Source of the DNA: a virus
Reading direction: 5' to 3' (one strand)
Length of the DNA stretch: 64,000 nt
IMG/VR virus record: IMGVR_UViG_3300032287_002972
Location: 103,991 to 167,990 of that record
The position numbers and the translations under genes were made by a program. Of the stretch, positions 22,436-30,081 are shown in pieces (position 1 is the first letter of the stretch; each line of letters begins with the position of its first letter). The notes under the pieces are model-generated. The model was not told the origin of the DNA, did not search any database, and worked only from the letters and a program-made list of their open reading frames with translations.

Positions 22436-22634
22436 AATGATTTATTCGTTCACTTACAATTTCATGTACTGGGTCGACAAATTGAATATCAACTTGTTCA
22501 TTTACTTTTTCGTACACTTCTCCAACGACTATGTTACATATATTAAACGGTACTTCAACTATCATTTGTGCATACATTTGGTCAAATACCCCACGAGATA
22601 TTTTATGATATACTTGTCCATCAATCGATTTCAT
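22419..22634 (-). CDS. QV-array ORF 18 (71 aa)
   Basis: MKSIDGQVYHKISRGVFDQM start, with NEQVDIQFVDPVHEIV near the C-terminus. Clear paralogue of ORF 47. Confidence 0.75.
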   Translation of the reverse strand: MKSIDGQVYHKISRGVFDQMYAQMIVEVPFNICNIVVGEVYEKVNEQVDIQFVDPVHEIVSERINHYEKSK

Positions 22635-22849
22635 AATGTGTTCTGTTTTATTTCCTTATGTATTTGTACTTGTTCACGTACATTAGAAGATATTTGTACT
22701 TGAACTTGGTCACATATCTCATCATATATTTGGGTTTTTATTTGTTTAAATAATTGAATGTCCAATTGATTAAAAAACACCTCATCATTTAAACGTAAAC
22801 GTATATCAATACGAATTTGTTTACATATTTTATCTTTTACTGATTCCAT
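22631..22849 (-). CDS. QV-array ORF 19 (72 aa)
   Basis: MESVKDKICKQIRIDIRL start, FFNQLDIQLFKQIKTQIYDE core, paralogue of ORF 48. ATGA overlap with ORF 18. Confidence 0.75.
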   Translation of the reverse strand: MESVKDKICKQIRIDIRLRLNDEVFFNQLDIQLFKQIKTQIYDEICDQVQVQISSNVREQVQIHKEIKQNTL

Positions 22850-22854
22850 ATGTT

Positions 22855-23106
22855 TTAATTGAATATATAGTTGAGAAACCTATCAATTAAATCCCAAATT
22901 GGTGTCTTTTTTTTCCTTTGAAGTTCTACTTGAATAATAACTGGACTATTCATTTTACCACATACTTGACTCCATACTTGGCTACTCATTATCCTAACTA
23001 TATCATAACGTATATGGTTATATATGTGTCCATGTACTCGTTTATATAATTTATCACGTACTTGATTATCTACATGTTCAAGTATTTGTCCTCTTACTGA
23101 TTTCAT
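22855..23106 (-). CDS. QV-array ORF 20 (83 aa)
   Basis: MKSVRGQILEHVDNQV start. The C-terminus reads past the usual end into a KKKTPIWDLIDRFLNYIFN extension. Confidence 0.7.
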   Translation of the reverse strand: MKSVRGQILEHVDNQVRDKLYKRVHGHIYNHIRYDIVRIMSSQVWSQVCGKMNSPVIIQVELQRKKKTPIWDLIDRFLNYIFN

Positions 23107-23297
23107 ATCGTTTGTTTTATGTGAATATGTACTTGTTCAGATACTTGAGTTTCAACATTATCATATAACCCTTTACTTACTTGTTCACCTACTTGATAAT
23201 ATATATCATTATTCATTTTACTCCATACTTGGTTTTGTAATTGATTATGTACTTGATTACGTACTTGGTCATTTACAATATTTTTTACTTGTTTCAT
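23103..23297 (-). CDS. QV-array ORF 21 (64 aa)
   Basis: MKQVKNIVNDQVRNQVHNQL start, regular tetrads to SEQVHIHIKQTI. ATGA overlap with ORF 20. Confidence 0.75.
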   Translation of the reverse strand: MKQVKNIVNDQVRNQVHNQLQNQVWSKMNNDIYYQVGEQVSKGLYDNVETQVSEQVHIHIKQTI

Positions 23298-23512
23298 ATG
23301 TTTTCTTTAAATTGAGATTCCACATTTTCTAAAACTATATAAAATTGACCATATACCAACCCACTAATATATTTAAATATTTCAGAGTCTCTGAAATATA
23401 GATCACGTATAGAATATGTATGATGACCTATTTGGGGATATGATCTACTATTTATTAGACGAATTAATTCTTTATCTAATCGTTTGGTTATTTGTTCAGA
23501 TACTCCCTTCAT
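23294..23512 (-). CDS. QV-array ORF 22 (72 aa), repeat-poor
   Basis: Start at MKGVSEQITKRLDKEL, with an in-frame ATG at 23539 upstream. The middle lacks tetrads (SYPQIGHHTYSIRDLYF). ATGA overlap with ORF 21. Confidence 0.65.
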   Translation of the reverse strand: MKGVSEQITKRLDKELIRLINSRSYPQIGHHTYSIRDLYFRDSEIFKYISGLVYGQFYIVLENVESQFKENI

Positions 23513-23684
23513 ATGTTTCTTTAACTTGCACTTCCACATTGTTTAATCGATTAATTACCATATCACTAATATGATTGTATAGTTTAATACGTGATTTATT
23601 ATACGCTTCTCTATGTGGTCCATATACTTCCTTACGTACAATTTTATATAATACAATACGTATTTCTTCACTAACTCGTTTCAT
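23496..23684 (-). CDS. QV-array ORF 23 (62 aa)
   Basis: MKRVSEEIRIVLYKIV start, diverged tetrads, tail VQVKETYEGSI. Overlaps ORF 22 by 17 bases. Confidence 0.7.
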   Translation of the reverse strand: MKRVSEEIRIVLYKIVRKEVYGPHREAYNKSRIKLYNHISDMVINRLNNVEVQVKETYEGSI

Positions 23685-23851
23685 ATGTTTTGTTTTAGTT
23701 GTTTAGTTACTTGTTCACGTAATTGATTATCAATTTGACCCCATACTATATTATACATTTGATAACGTACTTCGTCACTTACTGTGCAATATATTCGACC
23801 ATTTATTTGTCCACATAATCTTTCATATACTTCATGATTTATTATCCTCAT
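23681..23851 (-). CDS. QV-array ORF 24 (56 aa)
   Basis: MRIINHEVYERLCGQI start, tail REQVTKQLKQNI. ATGA overlaps on both sides. Confidence 0.7.
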   Translation of the reverse strand: MRIINHEVYERLCGQINGRIYCTVSDEVRYQMYNIVWGQIDNQLREQVTKQLKQNI

Positions 23852-24060
23852 AGTACAATGTAGTCTTTTAGTTGATTATTTATTTGTTCCTGTATTTTAA
23901 GAATCGTACCTACAAATATTTGTTCATTTACTATTTCATATATTTCACTAGACACTTGCTCACTTAATCGGTAACGTACTTGTTCCTTTGTTTGCTCACG
24001 TAATTTACCATGTAATTTATAATATACTTGTTTACTTACTTGTTCACGTACTATCCTCAT
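23848..24060 (-). CDS. QV-array ORF 25 (70 aa)
   Basis: MRIVREQVSKQVYYKLHGKL start, paralogous to ORF 29. Tail NNQLKDYIVL. Confidence 0.75.
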   Translation of the reverse strand: MRIVREQVSKQVYYKLHGKLREQTKEQVRYRLSEQVSSEIYEIVNEQIFVGTILKIQEQINNQLKDYIVL

Positions 24061-24257
24061 AATGACATGTTTTGTTTTAGTTGATTAGTTATGTGTTTAT
24101 ACAATTCATCAAATATATCATCACGTAATTGATAGTGTATTTGATTAAGTACTTGTTCACTTGTAAAAATATGTACCTGTAGATATATTTTATCAGGTAC
24201 TTTTTTATACACTTGTTTACATACTTGGTTACTTACTTGAGTGTATATTGTCCTCAT
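24057..24257 (-). CDS. QV-array ORF 26 (66 aa)
   Basis: MRTIYTQVSNQVCKQVYKKV start, same N-terminal block as ORFs 27 and 28. Tail TNQLKQNMSL. ATGA overlaps. Confidence 0.75.
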   Translation of the reverse strand: MRTIYTQVSNQVCKQVYKKVPDKIYLQVHIFTSEQVLNQIHYQLRDDIFDELYKHITNQLKQNMSL

Positions 24258-24454
24258 GGTATAACGTTTTCTTCTACTTGGAAACTCATTTGTCTATATA
24301 CTTGTTGACTTACTTGTTCATTTACTCGACTACTTACTTGTTCATTTACTTGTTCATTTACTCGGTTACTTACTTGTTCATTTACTTGTTCACGTAATTG
24401 GTCACGCACTTGTGAACATACTTGGTTACTTACTTGAGTGTATATTAATTTCAT
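24254..24454 (-). CDS. QV-array ORF 27 (66 aa), most regular member
   Basis: MKLIYTQVSNQVCSQVRDQL start, followed by an almost perfect run of REQV, NEQV and NRV tetrads. DNA shows 24-base tandem repeats at 24320-24400. Confidence 0.8.
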   Translation of the reverse strand: MKLIYTQVSNQVCSQVRDQLREQVNEQVSNRVNEQVNEQVSSRVNEQVSQQVYRQMSFQVEENVIP

Positions 24455-24494
24455 AATACTACGTATTGTTTTAGTTGATTACTTACTTGTTCAT

Positions 24495-24701
24495 TTACTT
24501 GGTCACGTAAACGTTTTGTTCTACTTTGAAACTCAGTTGTCCATATACTGGTTGACTTACTTGTTCCCATATTTCATTATTTACTTTTTCCCATACTTCA
24601 TCATGTACTTGTTCATTTACTTGTTCACGTACTTTTCCATATACTTCTTCACGTACTTGTTTACATACTTGGTTACTTACTTGAGTGTATATTAATTTCA
24701 T
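24495..24701 (-). CDS. QV-array ORF 28 (68 aa)
   Basis: MKLIYTQVSNQVCKQVREEV start. About 40 bases follow that still encode an out-of-frame QV fragment, a decayed C-terminus. Confidence 0.75.
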   Translation of the reverse strand: MKLIYTQVSNQVCKQVREEVYGKVREQVNEQVHDEVWEKVNNEIWEQVSQPVYGQLSFKVEQNVYVTK

Positions 24702-24886
24702 AATACTACGTATTGTTTTAGTTGATTACTTATTTGTTCATTTACTTTTCCATATACTTGTTCACGTACTTGTGCGTGGTAATATAACCGAGATGGTTTA
24801 CGTACTTGTTCACGCACTTTGATATATAATTGTTCATGTACTTGATCATATATTTGTCTACGTATTTGTTCACGTACTATTCTCAT
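24698..24886 (-). CDS. QV-array ORF 29 (62 aa)
   Basis: MRIVREQIRRQIYDQVHEQL start, paralogue of ORF 25. Tail SNQLKQYVVL. ATGA overlap. Confidence 0.75.
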   Translation of the reverse strand: MRIVREQIRRQIYDQVHEQLYIKVREQVRKPSRLYYHAQVREQVYGKVNEQISNQLKQYVVL

Positions 24887-25095
24887 AACGATATGTTTTG
24901 TTTTAGTTGATTACCTATTTGTTCCTGTACTTGATCACGTATTGGACCCCATATATTATCATATAATTGTTTATGTATATGAATACGTATTTGGGTATGT
25001 ACTTGTTCACGTAACTTACGATGTAATTTATAATATATTTTAGACCATATTTCAGTCTGTACTTGGTTACATGATTGATGATATATTATCCACAT
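24883..25095 (-). CDS. QV-array ORF 30 (70 aa)
   Basis: Start at MWIIYHQSCNQVQTEI, with an in-frame ATG at 25125 upstream. Tail GNQLKQNISL. ATGA overlap with ORF 29. Confidence 0.7.
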   Translation of the reverse strand: MWIIYHQSCNQVQTEIWSKIYYKLHRKLREQVHTQIRIHIHKQLYDNIWGPIRDQVQEQIGNQLKQNISL

Positions 25096-25292
25096 AATAA
25101 AATGTTTTGTTTTAGTTGAAAACATATTTGTTCAAGTATTTGTTCACGTATTTGAACAAATACTTCATCACATACTTTGTCATTTACTTGTTCATATACT
25201 TGACCTGATATTTGTTTACCTAATTGGTTACGTGCTTGATCCCATATTTTATTAGTTACTTGTTTACTTATTTGAACGTATACTGATTTCAT
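25086..25292 (-). CDS. QV-array ORF 31 (68 aa)
   Basis: MKSVYVQISKQVTNKIWDQA start, tail CFQLKQNILLCG. Overlaps ORF 30 by 10 bases. Confidence 0.75.
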   Translation of the reverse strand: MKSVYVQISKQVTNKIWDQARNQLGKQISGQVYEQVNDKVCDEVFVQIREQILEQICFQLKQNILLCG

Positions 25293-25489
25293 AATGTAAT
25301 GTTTTGTTTTAGTTGATTACTTACTTGTTCATTTACTTGGAAATATAAATGTTCACGTACTTGTTCATTCACTTCGTCACGTAATTGTTCACATACCTGA
25401 GACCATACCTGAGACCATACCTCAACATCTATTTGGTTACGTACTTTAATACGTATCTTTTCATTTACTTCTTTATATACTAATTTCAT
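25289..25489 (-). CDS. QV-array ORF 32 (66 aa)
   Basis: MKLVYKEVNEKIRIKV start. EVWSQVWSQV reflects a 12-base direct repeat in the DNA near 25400. Tail SNQLKQNITL. Confidence 0.75.
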   Translation of the reverse strand: MKLVYKEVNEKIRIKVRNQIDVEVWSQVWSQVCEQLRDEVNEQVREHLYFQVNEQVSNQLKQNITL

Positions 25490-25710
25490 ATTGAAATGTT
25501 TTCATTTATTTGGGTACATATTTGTTCACGTACCATTCTCGTAATTGTTGGGGTACTTAATCGCCTAAACACTTGATCCCATAGTAAAAAATGACGTACA
25601 TTATTATTTACTTGTTCACGTAATTCACTATGTAATTTATAATATACTACACGATATATTTGAGCACTTGCACTTGTTTGATTAAGTAAATGGTTACTTA
25701 CTGATTTCAT
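25486..25710 (-). CDS. QV-array ORF 33 (74 aa)
   Basis: MKSVSNHLLNQTSASAQIYR start; the centre is less regular (VRHFLLWDQVFRRLSTPT). ATGA overlap. Confidence 0.7.
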   Translation of the reverse strand: MKSVSNHLLNQTSASAQIYRVVYYKLHSELREQVNNNVRHFLLWDQVFRRLSTPTITRMVREQICTQINENISI

Positions 25711-25955
25711 ATTGTGATGTTTTGTTTTAGTTGACGTGTCATTTTTTTAGATATACGAACCAATACTTGGTCATATATTTGATTACATACTGAGACATAT
25801 GTTTTGTTAGGTAATTGGGTAGAGTTTCTCTTACCTATTTTACCATATACTTGTCTACGTACTTGGACTTGTAATTGAGTATGTATTTGTTCATTTACTT
25901 GATTATACACATGTCTACGTACTTCGTCACGTACTTGAATATATACTGTTTTCAT
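25707..25955 (-). CDS. QV-array ORF 34 (82 aa)
   Basis: Start at MKTVYIQVRDEVRRHV, which overlaps ORF 35 in ATGA; an in-frame ATG at 26009 is discarded. Tail TRQLKQNITI. Confidence 0.75.
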   Translation of the reverse strand: MKTVYIQVRDEVRRHVYNQVNEQIHTQLQVQVRRQVYGKIGKRNSTQLPNKTYVSVCNQIYDQVLVRISKKMTRQLKQNITI

Positions 25956-26140
25956 ATTGAAACGTTTTCTTTTATTTGGAGTGTCATTTGTCCACTTACT
26001 TGATTCCATATTCTTTCAAGTATATGATCACATACATGTCCACGTACTTCATACCACATTTGTTTACGTATTTCTTCATGTAGTTGTTCCTCCACTCGAT
26101 TAAATAGTTGTTTACGTACTTGCATAGATATTGACTTCAT
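25952..26140 (-). CDS. QV-array ORF 35 (62 aa)
   Basis: MKSISMQVRKQLFNRVEEQL start, tail TLQIKENVSI. ATGA overlap with ORF 34. Confidence 0.75.
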   Translation of the reverse strand: MKSISMQVRKQLFNRVEEQLHEEIRKQMWYEVRGHVCDHILERIWNQVSGQMTLQIKENVSI

Positions 26141-26144
26141 ATAT

Positions 26145-26327
26145 TTAAATGTTTTGTTTTATTTGGAGTGTCATTTGTCTATATACCTGACCCAATATTA
26201 TATTACGTAAGTGAACAGTTACTTTCTCACTCGCTTGATTAAGTAAATGGTTACTTATTTGGGCATATAATTGATTATGTACTTGTTTATGTACTTGTTT
26301 AAATACTTGGTTATGTATTTGTTTCAT
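26145..26327 (-). CDS. QV-array ORF 36 (60 aa)
   Basis: MKQIHNQVFKQVHKQVHNQL start, tail YRQMTLQIKQNI. Its last third resembles ORF 35. Confidence 0.75.
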   Translation of the reverse strand: MKQIHNQVFKQVHKQVHNQLYAQISNHLLNQASEKVTVHLRNIILGQVYRQMTLQIKQNI

Positions 26328-26497
26328 ATTGAGATATTTTCTTTTAGTTTAACACTAATTTGTCTACGTACTTGAGTATGTATAGTTTGTACTTGAATAC
26401 TGACATGATTAAATACTTTAGTACTTACATGGTTAAATACTTGATTACTTAGACCCAAATATACAACTTCGAATTTTTGATTACACATCGAATTCAT
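26324..26497 (-). CDS. QV-array ORF 37 (57 aa)
   Basis: MNSMCNQKFEVVYLGLSNQV start. VFNHVSTKVFNHVS shows internal duplication. Tail KLKENISI, ATGA overlap. Confidence 0.7.
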   Translation of the reverse strand: MNSMCNQKFEVVYLGLSNQVFNHVSTKVFNHVSIQVQTIHTQVRRQISVKLKENISI

Positions 26498-26506
26498 ATT
26501 GATGAC

Positions 26507-26689
26507 TTATTTGATTTCGTAATTATATAAAACCTTTATAATCGTTTGATCACGACCTACTGGGTATTTTACATTATCGTACAATTGGTTAAGTACTATG
26601 TTTATTACGGTACCATGCACTTGACCATATGCTGGATTATATATTTTATGGAATATCTGAGTACGAATTTGTTCATGCACTAATTTCAT
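26507..26689 (-). CDS. QV-array ORF 38 (60 aa)
   Basis: MKLVHEQIRTQIFHKIYNPA start, diverged C-terminus containing PVGRDQTI, which also occurs in ORF 7 as PVGRDRIH. Confidence 0.7.
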   Translation of the reverse strand: MKLVHEQIRTQIFHKIYNPAYGQVHGTVINIVLNQLYDNVKYPVGRDQTIIKVLYNYEIK

Positions 26690-26865
26690 AATAATAGGTT
26701 ATGTTTGGTTTGAAAACTTATTTGTCCACCACGTACTTGTTCATATAGTTGGTCATATATTTGATTCCTTACTTCCCCACTTAATTGGTTACGTACATGG
26801 TAATTCACAATATCACGTAATTGTTTATGTATATGAATACGTATTTGGGTATGTACTGGTCTCAT
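26686..26865 (-). CDS. QV-array ORF 39 (59 aa)
   Basis: MRPVHTQIRIHIHKQL start. The tail LYEQVRGGQISFQTKHN is shared with ORF 16. ATGA overlap with ORF 38. Confidence 0.7.
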   Translation of the reverse strand: MRPVHTQIRIHIHKQLRDIVNYHVRNQLSGEVRNQIYDQLYEQVRGGQISFQTKHNLLL

Positions 26866-27062
26866 ATAATTATATGGTTATGAACATGTCTAAGTAATTG
26901 ACTAAACACTTGAAAATGTATATAGTCACGCACATCACCATATACATTATTATATAATTGAATATGTACTTGTTTAGATATTTGACAACGTAATTTATAA
27001 TGTATATTATTACGTAATCGATCATTTATATGAGTACGTATTTGGTTATTAACCCTTTTCAT
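26862..27062 (-). CDS. QV-array ORF 40 (66 aa)
   Basis: MKRVNNQIRTHINDRL start, tail LLRHVHNHIII. ATGA overlap with ORF 39. Confidence 0.75.
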   Translation of the reverse strand: MKRVNNQIRTHINDRLRNNIHYKLRCQISKQVHIQLYNNVYGDVRDYIHFQVFSQLLRHVHNHIII

Positions 27063-27274
27063 ATCAGTATCTTTTTTATGTGGAAAACTAATCCTATTTC
27101 TCTACGTACTTGGCCACGTACTTGAAATAAAAAAAAACTACGACGGTAATCACTTACATGGTCACTCACTCGGTTACGTACTTCTTCACTCACTTCGCCA
27201 CGTAATTGCTCACGTAACCGGTTACGTAACTGGTTAAGTATTTGTTCATTTACTTGTGTGTATGTTGATTTCAT
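27059..27274 (-). CDS. QV-array ORF 41 (71 aa)
   Basis: MKSTYTQVNEQILNQLRNRL start. Tetrads are broken by DYRRSFFLF. Tail GLVFHIKKILI. Confidence 0.75.
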   Translation of the reverse strand: MKSTYTQVNEQILNQLRNRLREQLRGEVSEEVRNRVSDHVSDYRRSFFLFQVRGQVRREIGLVFHIKKILI

Positions 27275-27468
27275 GATATTTCTTCTGATACTTGATAACG
27301 TACTTTATCGTACATTTGTCGAAATATTTGAGTATATACTTGAAAACGTATTTGCTTAATTATTTCTACATGTATTGGTATATTTGTACACGCACTCAAT
27401 TCACCATATATTTTATTATTTACTTGGTTACATACATGAGTACGTATTTGTTTATCGACCGATATCAT
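27271..27468 (-). CDS. QV-array ORF 42 (65 aa)
   Basis: MISVDKQIRTHVCNQV start, tail VRYQVSEEIS. ATGA overlap with ORF 41. Confidence 0.7.
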   Translation of the reverse strand: MISVDKQIRTHVCNQVNNKIYGELSACTNIPIHVEIIKQIRFQVYTQIFRQMYDKVRYQVSEEIS

Positions 27469-27469
27469 A

Positions 27470-27700
27470 TCAGTATGTTTTTTTTATGTGAAAAACTAAA
27501 CCTTTTACGTATTGATAACGTACTTTATCGTACACTTGTTCACGTATTTGAAAAGATACTTGAAAACGTATTTGAAAAGATACTTGAAAACGTACTTCGC
27601 TAAGTATTTTGTTATATATTTGACTCTCTACTTGATTATACAGTTTGTCACGTATATCAAAACCAATATCATAAGTAATTTTATCACTTACTGATTTCAT
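27470..27700 (-). CDS. QV-array ORF 43 (76 aa)
   Basis: MKSVSDKITYDIGFDI start. VRFQVSFQIRFQVSFQIR is a perfect 24-base tandem duplication. The tail GLVFHIKKTY resembles ORF 41. Confidence 0.75.
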   Translation of the reverse strand: MKSVSDKITYDIGFDIRDKLYNQVESQIYNKILSEVRFQVSFQIRFQVSFQIREQVYDKVRYQYVKGLVFHIKKTY

Positions 27701-27855
27701 AATATGTTTCGTTTTACTTCGAGATATACTTGTTGAAATATTTTGTCATATACTTTATGATATACTTCGTCACGTAATTTATTACGTAATTTACCATATA
27801 CTATACCAACACGGTATTCTATTTGAGTATTAATATGATTACCAACCTGTTTCAT
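27697..27855 (-). CDS. QV-array ORF 44 (52 aa)
   Basis: MKQVGNHINTQIEYRV start, tail YLEVKRNIL. ATGA overlaps on both sides. Confidence 0.7.
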   Translation of the reverse strand: MKQVGNHINTQIEYRVGIVYGKLRNKLRDEVYHKVYDKIFQQVYLEVKRNIL

Positions 27856-28013
27856 AATATCTCCTGTTTTATTTGAGAATATATTAAATTACGGATTTCA
27901 TTCCATATTTTAAAACGTAATTTAATATGTAATTGTTCACTTAACTTATCATGTACTTTACCATACATGTGAGAATCTAATCGAGTGTTAATATAATCAC
28001 TTACTGATTTCAT
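27852..28013 (-). CDS. QV-array ORF 45 (53 aa)
   Basis: MKSVSDYINTRLDSHMYGKV start, DKLSEQLHIKLRFKIW core shared with ORF 17. ATGA overlaps. Confidence 0.7.
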   Translation of the reverse strand: MKSVSDYINTRLDSHMYGKVHDKLSEQLHIKLRFKIWNEIRNLIYSQIKQEIL

Positions 28014-28171
28014 AACGTGTTTTGTTTTATTTGTTTATAAATTTGTATTTGTACTTGATTCCATATTTGATCACGTACCTTGTTATTCACTTGGTGAATT
28101 AACTTATCATGTTTTAAAACATATAAAAAACCATCTAATCGAGTGTTAATGTGATTACTTAATTTTTTCAT
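28010..28171 (-). CDS. QV-array ORF 46 (53 aa)
   Basis: MKKLSNHINTRLDGFLYVL start, tail YKQIKQNTL. Shares the INTRLD segment with ORF 45. ATGA overlap. Confidence 0.7.
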   Translation of the reverse strand: MKKLSNHINTRLDGFLYVLKHDKLIHQVNNKVRDQIWNQVQIQIYKQIKQNTL

Positions 28172-28373
28172 ATTGATTTATATATTTTTCCATTACGATT
28201 TCACGTACAGGATCAACCAATTGAATATCCACTTGTTCATTTACATTATCGTACAGTTGTTCAACTACTTGGTTACATATTTTAAAATGTATTTGTAATA
28301 TCATTCGTACATACATTTCGTCATATACCCTACCGGATATTTTATCGTACACTTGTTTGTCAACCGATTTCAT
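28155..28373 (-). CDS. QV-array ORF 47 (72 aa)
   Basis: MKSVDKQVYDKISGRVYDEM start, NEQVDIQLVDPVREIV near the end. Paralogue of ORF 18. Confidence 0.75.
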   Translation of the reverse strand: MKSVDKQVYDKISGRVYDEMYVRMILQIHFKICNQVVEQLYDNVNEQVDIQLVDPVREIVMEKYINQYEKIK

Positions 28374-28394
28374 AATAAGTTTTGTTTTAGTCGA

Positions 28395-28625
28395 TTACCT
28401 AATGATACGTAATAAGTCAGGAACACGTAATTGAATACTCGTTTTATATGTGTTGTTTTTTATTTCCCTATATATCTGTACTTGCACTTGATTACGCATC
28501 TCATGATATATTTTGGTTTTTATTTGTTTAAATGGTTGAACATCAAATTGATTAAAAAAAACATCATCATGTAAACGTATATCGTGACGAATTTGTTTAT
28601 AAATCTTATCTTTTACAGGATTCAT
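28395..28625 (-). CDS. QV-array ORF 48 (76 aa)
   Basis: MNPVKDKIYKQIRHDIRL start, FFNQFDVQPFKQIKTKIYHE core. Paralogue of ORF 19 with a different C-terminus. Confidence 0.75.
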   Translation of the reverse strand: MNPVKDKIYKQIRHDIRLHDDVFFNQFDVQPFKQIKTKIYHEMRNQVQVQIYREIKNNTYKTSIQLRVPDLLRIIR

Positions 28626-28821
28626 ATGTTTCTGTTTGTTTTATTACTTCAATATATACTTGAGCATGTAATTGACTAAATACTTGTAGACGTATCTGTT
28701 CATGAACTATATTACCCATATACATATATACTTTCTGACTCACTCGATTATATATTTTCTCGTCCCCTATGTTACGTACTTTATATACTCGACGTGAAAT
28801 TCTATCTTTTACCGAATTCAT
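28606..28821 (-). CDS. QV-array ORF 49 (71 aa)
   Basis: MNSVKDRISRRVYKVRNIG start, tail IKQTETYESCKR. Overlaps ORF 48 by 20 bases. Confidence 0.7.
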   Translation of the reverse strand: MNSVKDRISRRVYKVRNIGDEKIYNRVSQKVYMYMGNIVHEQIRLQVFSQLHAQVYIEVIKQTETYESCKR

Positions 28822-29023
28822 GTGTACGTCTTTTATTACGTAATAAAGAAGAAATTACCTGAATATATATTGTAATCTCCACTTGACGAAGCATTAAAAC
28901 ACGTATTTGGTTCTCTACTTGATATTCTATTGAACTATCCACTTGTCTCCGTATTTGGTTATACAGTTTGTCACGTATATGAAAACGGATTTTATTACCA
29001 ATGTTATCACTTAGTGCTTTCAT
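28802..29023 (-). CDS. QV-array ORF 50 (73 aa)
   Basis: MKALSDNIGNKIRFHIRDKL start, tail RNKRRTHEFGKR. Overlaps ORF 49 by 20 bases. Confidence 0.7.
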   Translation of the reverse strand: MKALSDNIGNKIRFHIRDKLYNQIRRQVDSSIEYQVENQIRVLMLRQVEITIYIQVISSLLRNKRRTHEFGKR

Positions 29024-29232
29024 ATTGAAATGTTTTGTTCTACGTTCCTAAATACTTGTCTATATGTTTGTAGACGAGATTCTCTTTCTATTTCTTCATT
29101 CATATGGTCAAACAATTCTTGTGATATTTCGTCACCAACACTATCCTGTATTTGATTTAAGAATTTATCACGTACTTGATAACTTATTTGGTGACTTAGT
29201 TTTACATAATTTTTTTTACATACTGATTTCAT
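29020..29232 (-). CDS. QV-array ORF 51 (70 aa)
   Basis: MKSVCKKNYVKLSHQISYQV start, tail FRNVEQNISI. ATGA overlap with ORF 50. Confidence 0.75.
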   Translation of the reverse strand: MKSVCKKNYVKLSHQISYQVRDKFLNQIQDSVGDEISQELFDHMNEEIERESRLQTYRQVFRNVEQNISI

Positions 29233-29417
29233 ATGGATATATTTTGTTTTAGTGGTAAAGTCATTTGACTAAATAGTTGATTATCTATTATACTATATAG
29301 TTTTTCAGACACATTATTACTTACTTGTCGAGATACATTACCCTGTATTTCTTCAATCATTTGATCCCATACTTTTTGTATTGGTGATTCAAGAGTTTTT
29401 TTATTCACTCCATTCAT
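29229..29417 (-). CDS. QV-array ORF 52 (62 aa)
   Basis: MNGVNKKTLESPIQKVWDQM start, tail MTLPLKQNISI. ATGA overlap with ORF 51. Confidence 0.75.
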   Translation of the reverse strand: MNGVNKKTLESPIQKVWDQMIEEIQGNVSRQVSNNVSEKLYSIIDNQLFSQMTLPLKQNISI

Positions 29418-29419
29418 AT

Positions 29420-29506
29420 CTATCCGTTTCGTCTTATTTGAGAATTTACTTGGGTGATTACTTGGTCATGTATTTTTCTTAATGGTTTACTATATGTTGA
29501 TTTCAT
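29420..29506 (-). CDS. QV-array ORF 53 (28 aa), shortest member
   Basis: MKSTYSKPLRKIHDQVITQV then an RRNG stop. Keeps the array start and ATGA overlap with ORF 54, but only a few tetrads remain. Likely a deletion derivative. Confidence 0.55.
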   Translation of the reverse strand: MKSTYSKPLRKIHDQVITQVNSQIRRNG

Positions 29507-29721
29507 AAAAAAAATCTATAAGACGATAAATCAGTTACACATACTTGGTTCAGTACTTGACGAAACACTTGTTCATATACTTGACCCGACATTTCTTCAC
29601 CTACTTGTTTACGTACTTGTTCACTTACTTCAAGTTTTACTTTATCACATATTTGGTTACTTACTTGATTAGTTACTCTACGACCTATTCTATTTTTTAT
29701 TTTAAGATTTACTAATTTCAT
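29503..29721 (-). CDS. QV-array ORF 54 (72 aa)
   Basis: Start at MKLVNLKIKNRIGRRV, which overlaps ORF 55 in ATGA; an in-frame ATG at 29745 is discarded. Regular core SEQVRKQVGEEMSGQV. Confidence 0.75.
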   Translation of the reverse strand: MKLVNLKIKNRIGRRVTNQVSNQICDKVKLEVSEQVRKQVGEEMSGQVYEQVFRQVLNQVCVTDLSSYRFFL

Positions 29722-29900
29722 ATGTTTTGTTTTGTCTGATTCCATACTTGTTCACTCACTTGTTCGAACACCTCACGATATATTTGACCGTATGACTGTG
29801 TAACTACTTTCTCACATGCACGTATACGTACTTCATAATACATGTCATTATGTAATATTTTATGTAATGGATTAATAACTTGGTCACTCACTGGTTTCAT
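29718..29900 (-). CDS. QV-array ORF 55 (60 aa)
   Basis: Start at MKPVSDQVINPLHKIL. Tail EQVWNQTKQNI. Confidence 0.75.
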   Translation of the reverse strand: MKPVSDQVINPLHKILHNDMYYEVRIRACEKVVTQSYGQIYREVFEQVSEQVWNQTKQNI

Positions 29901-30081
29901 ATACATAAAAATATGTGTTTAATTTTAATTGGTTAGTTACTTGTTCCTGTACTTGGTCATTTATTTCATCATATACTTTTCTAATTACTTGAAAATTTAC
30001 ATCAACATCTATATGGTCATGTAGTTTTTCGTTTAGTTTATCAAGTACTTTCTCACTAATTTCTTTATTTGCTAAATTCAT
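29884..30081 (-). CDS. QV-array ORF 56 (65 aa)
   Basis: Start at MNLANKEISEKVLDKL, with an in-frame ATG at 30111 upstream. Tail TNQLKLNTYFYVYETSE. Confidence 0.7.
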   Translation of the reverse strand: MNLANKEISEKVLDKLNEKLHDHIDVDVNFQVIRKVYDEINDQVQEQVTNQLKLNTYFYVYETSE

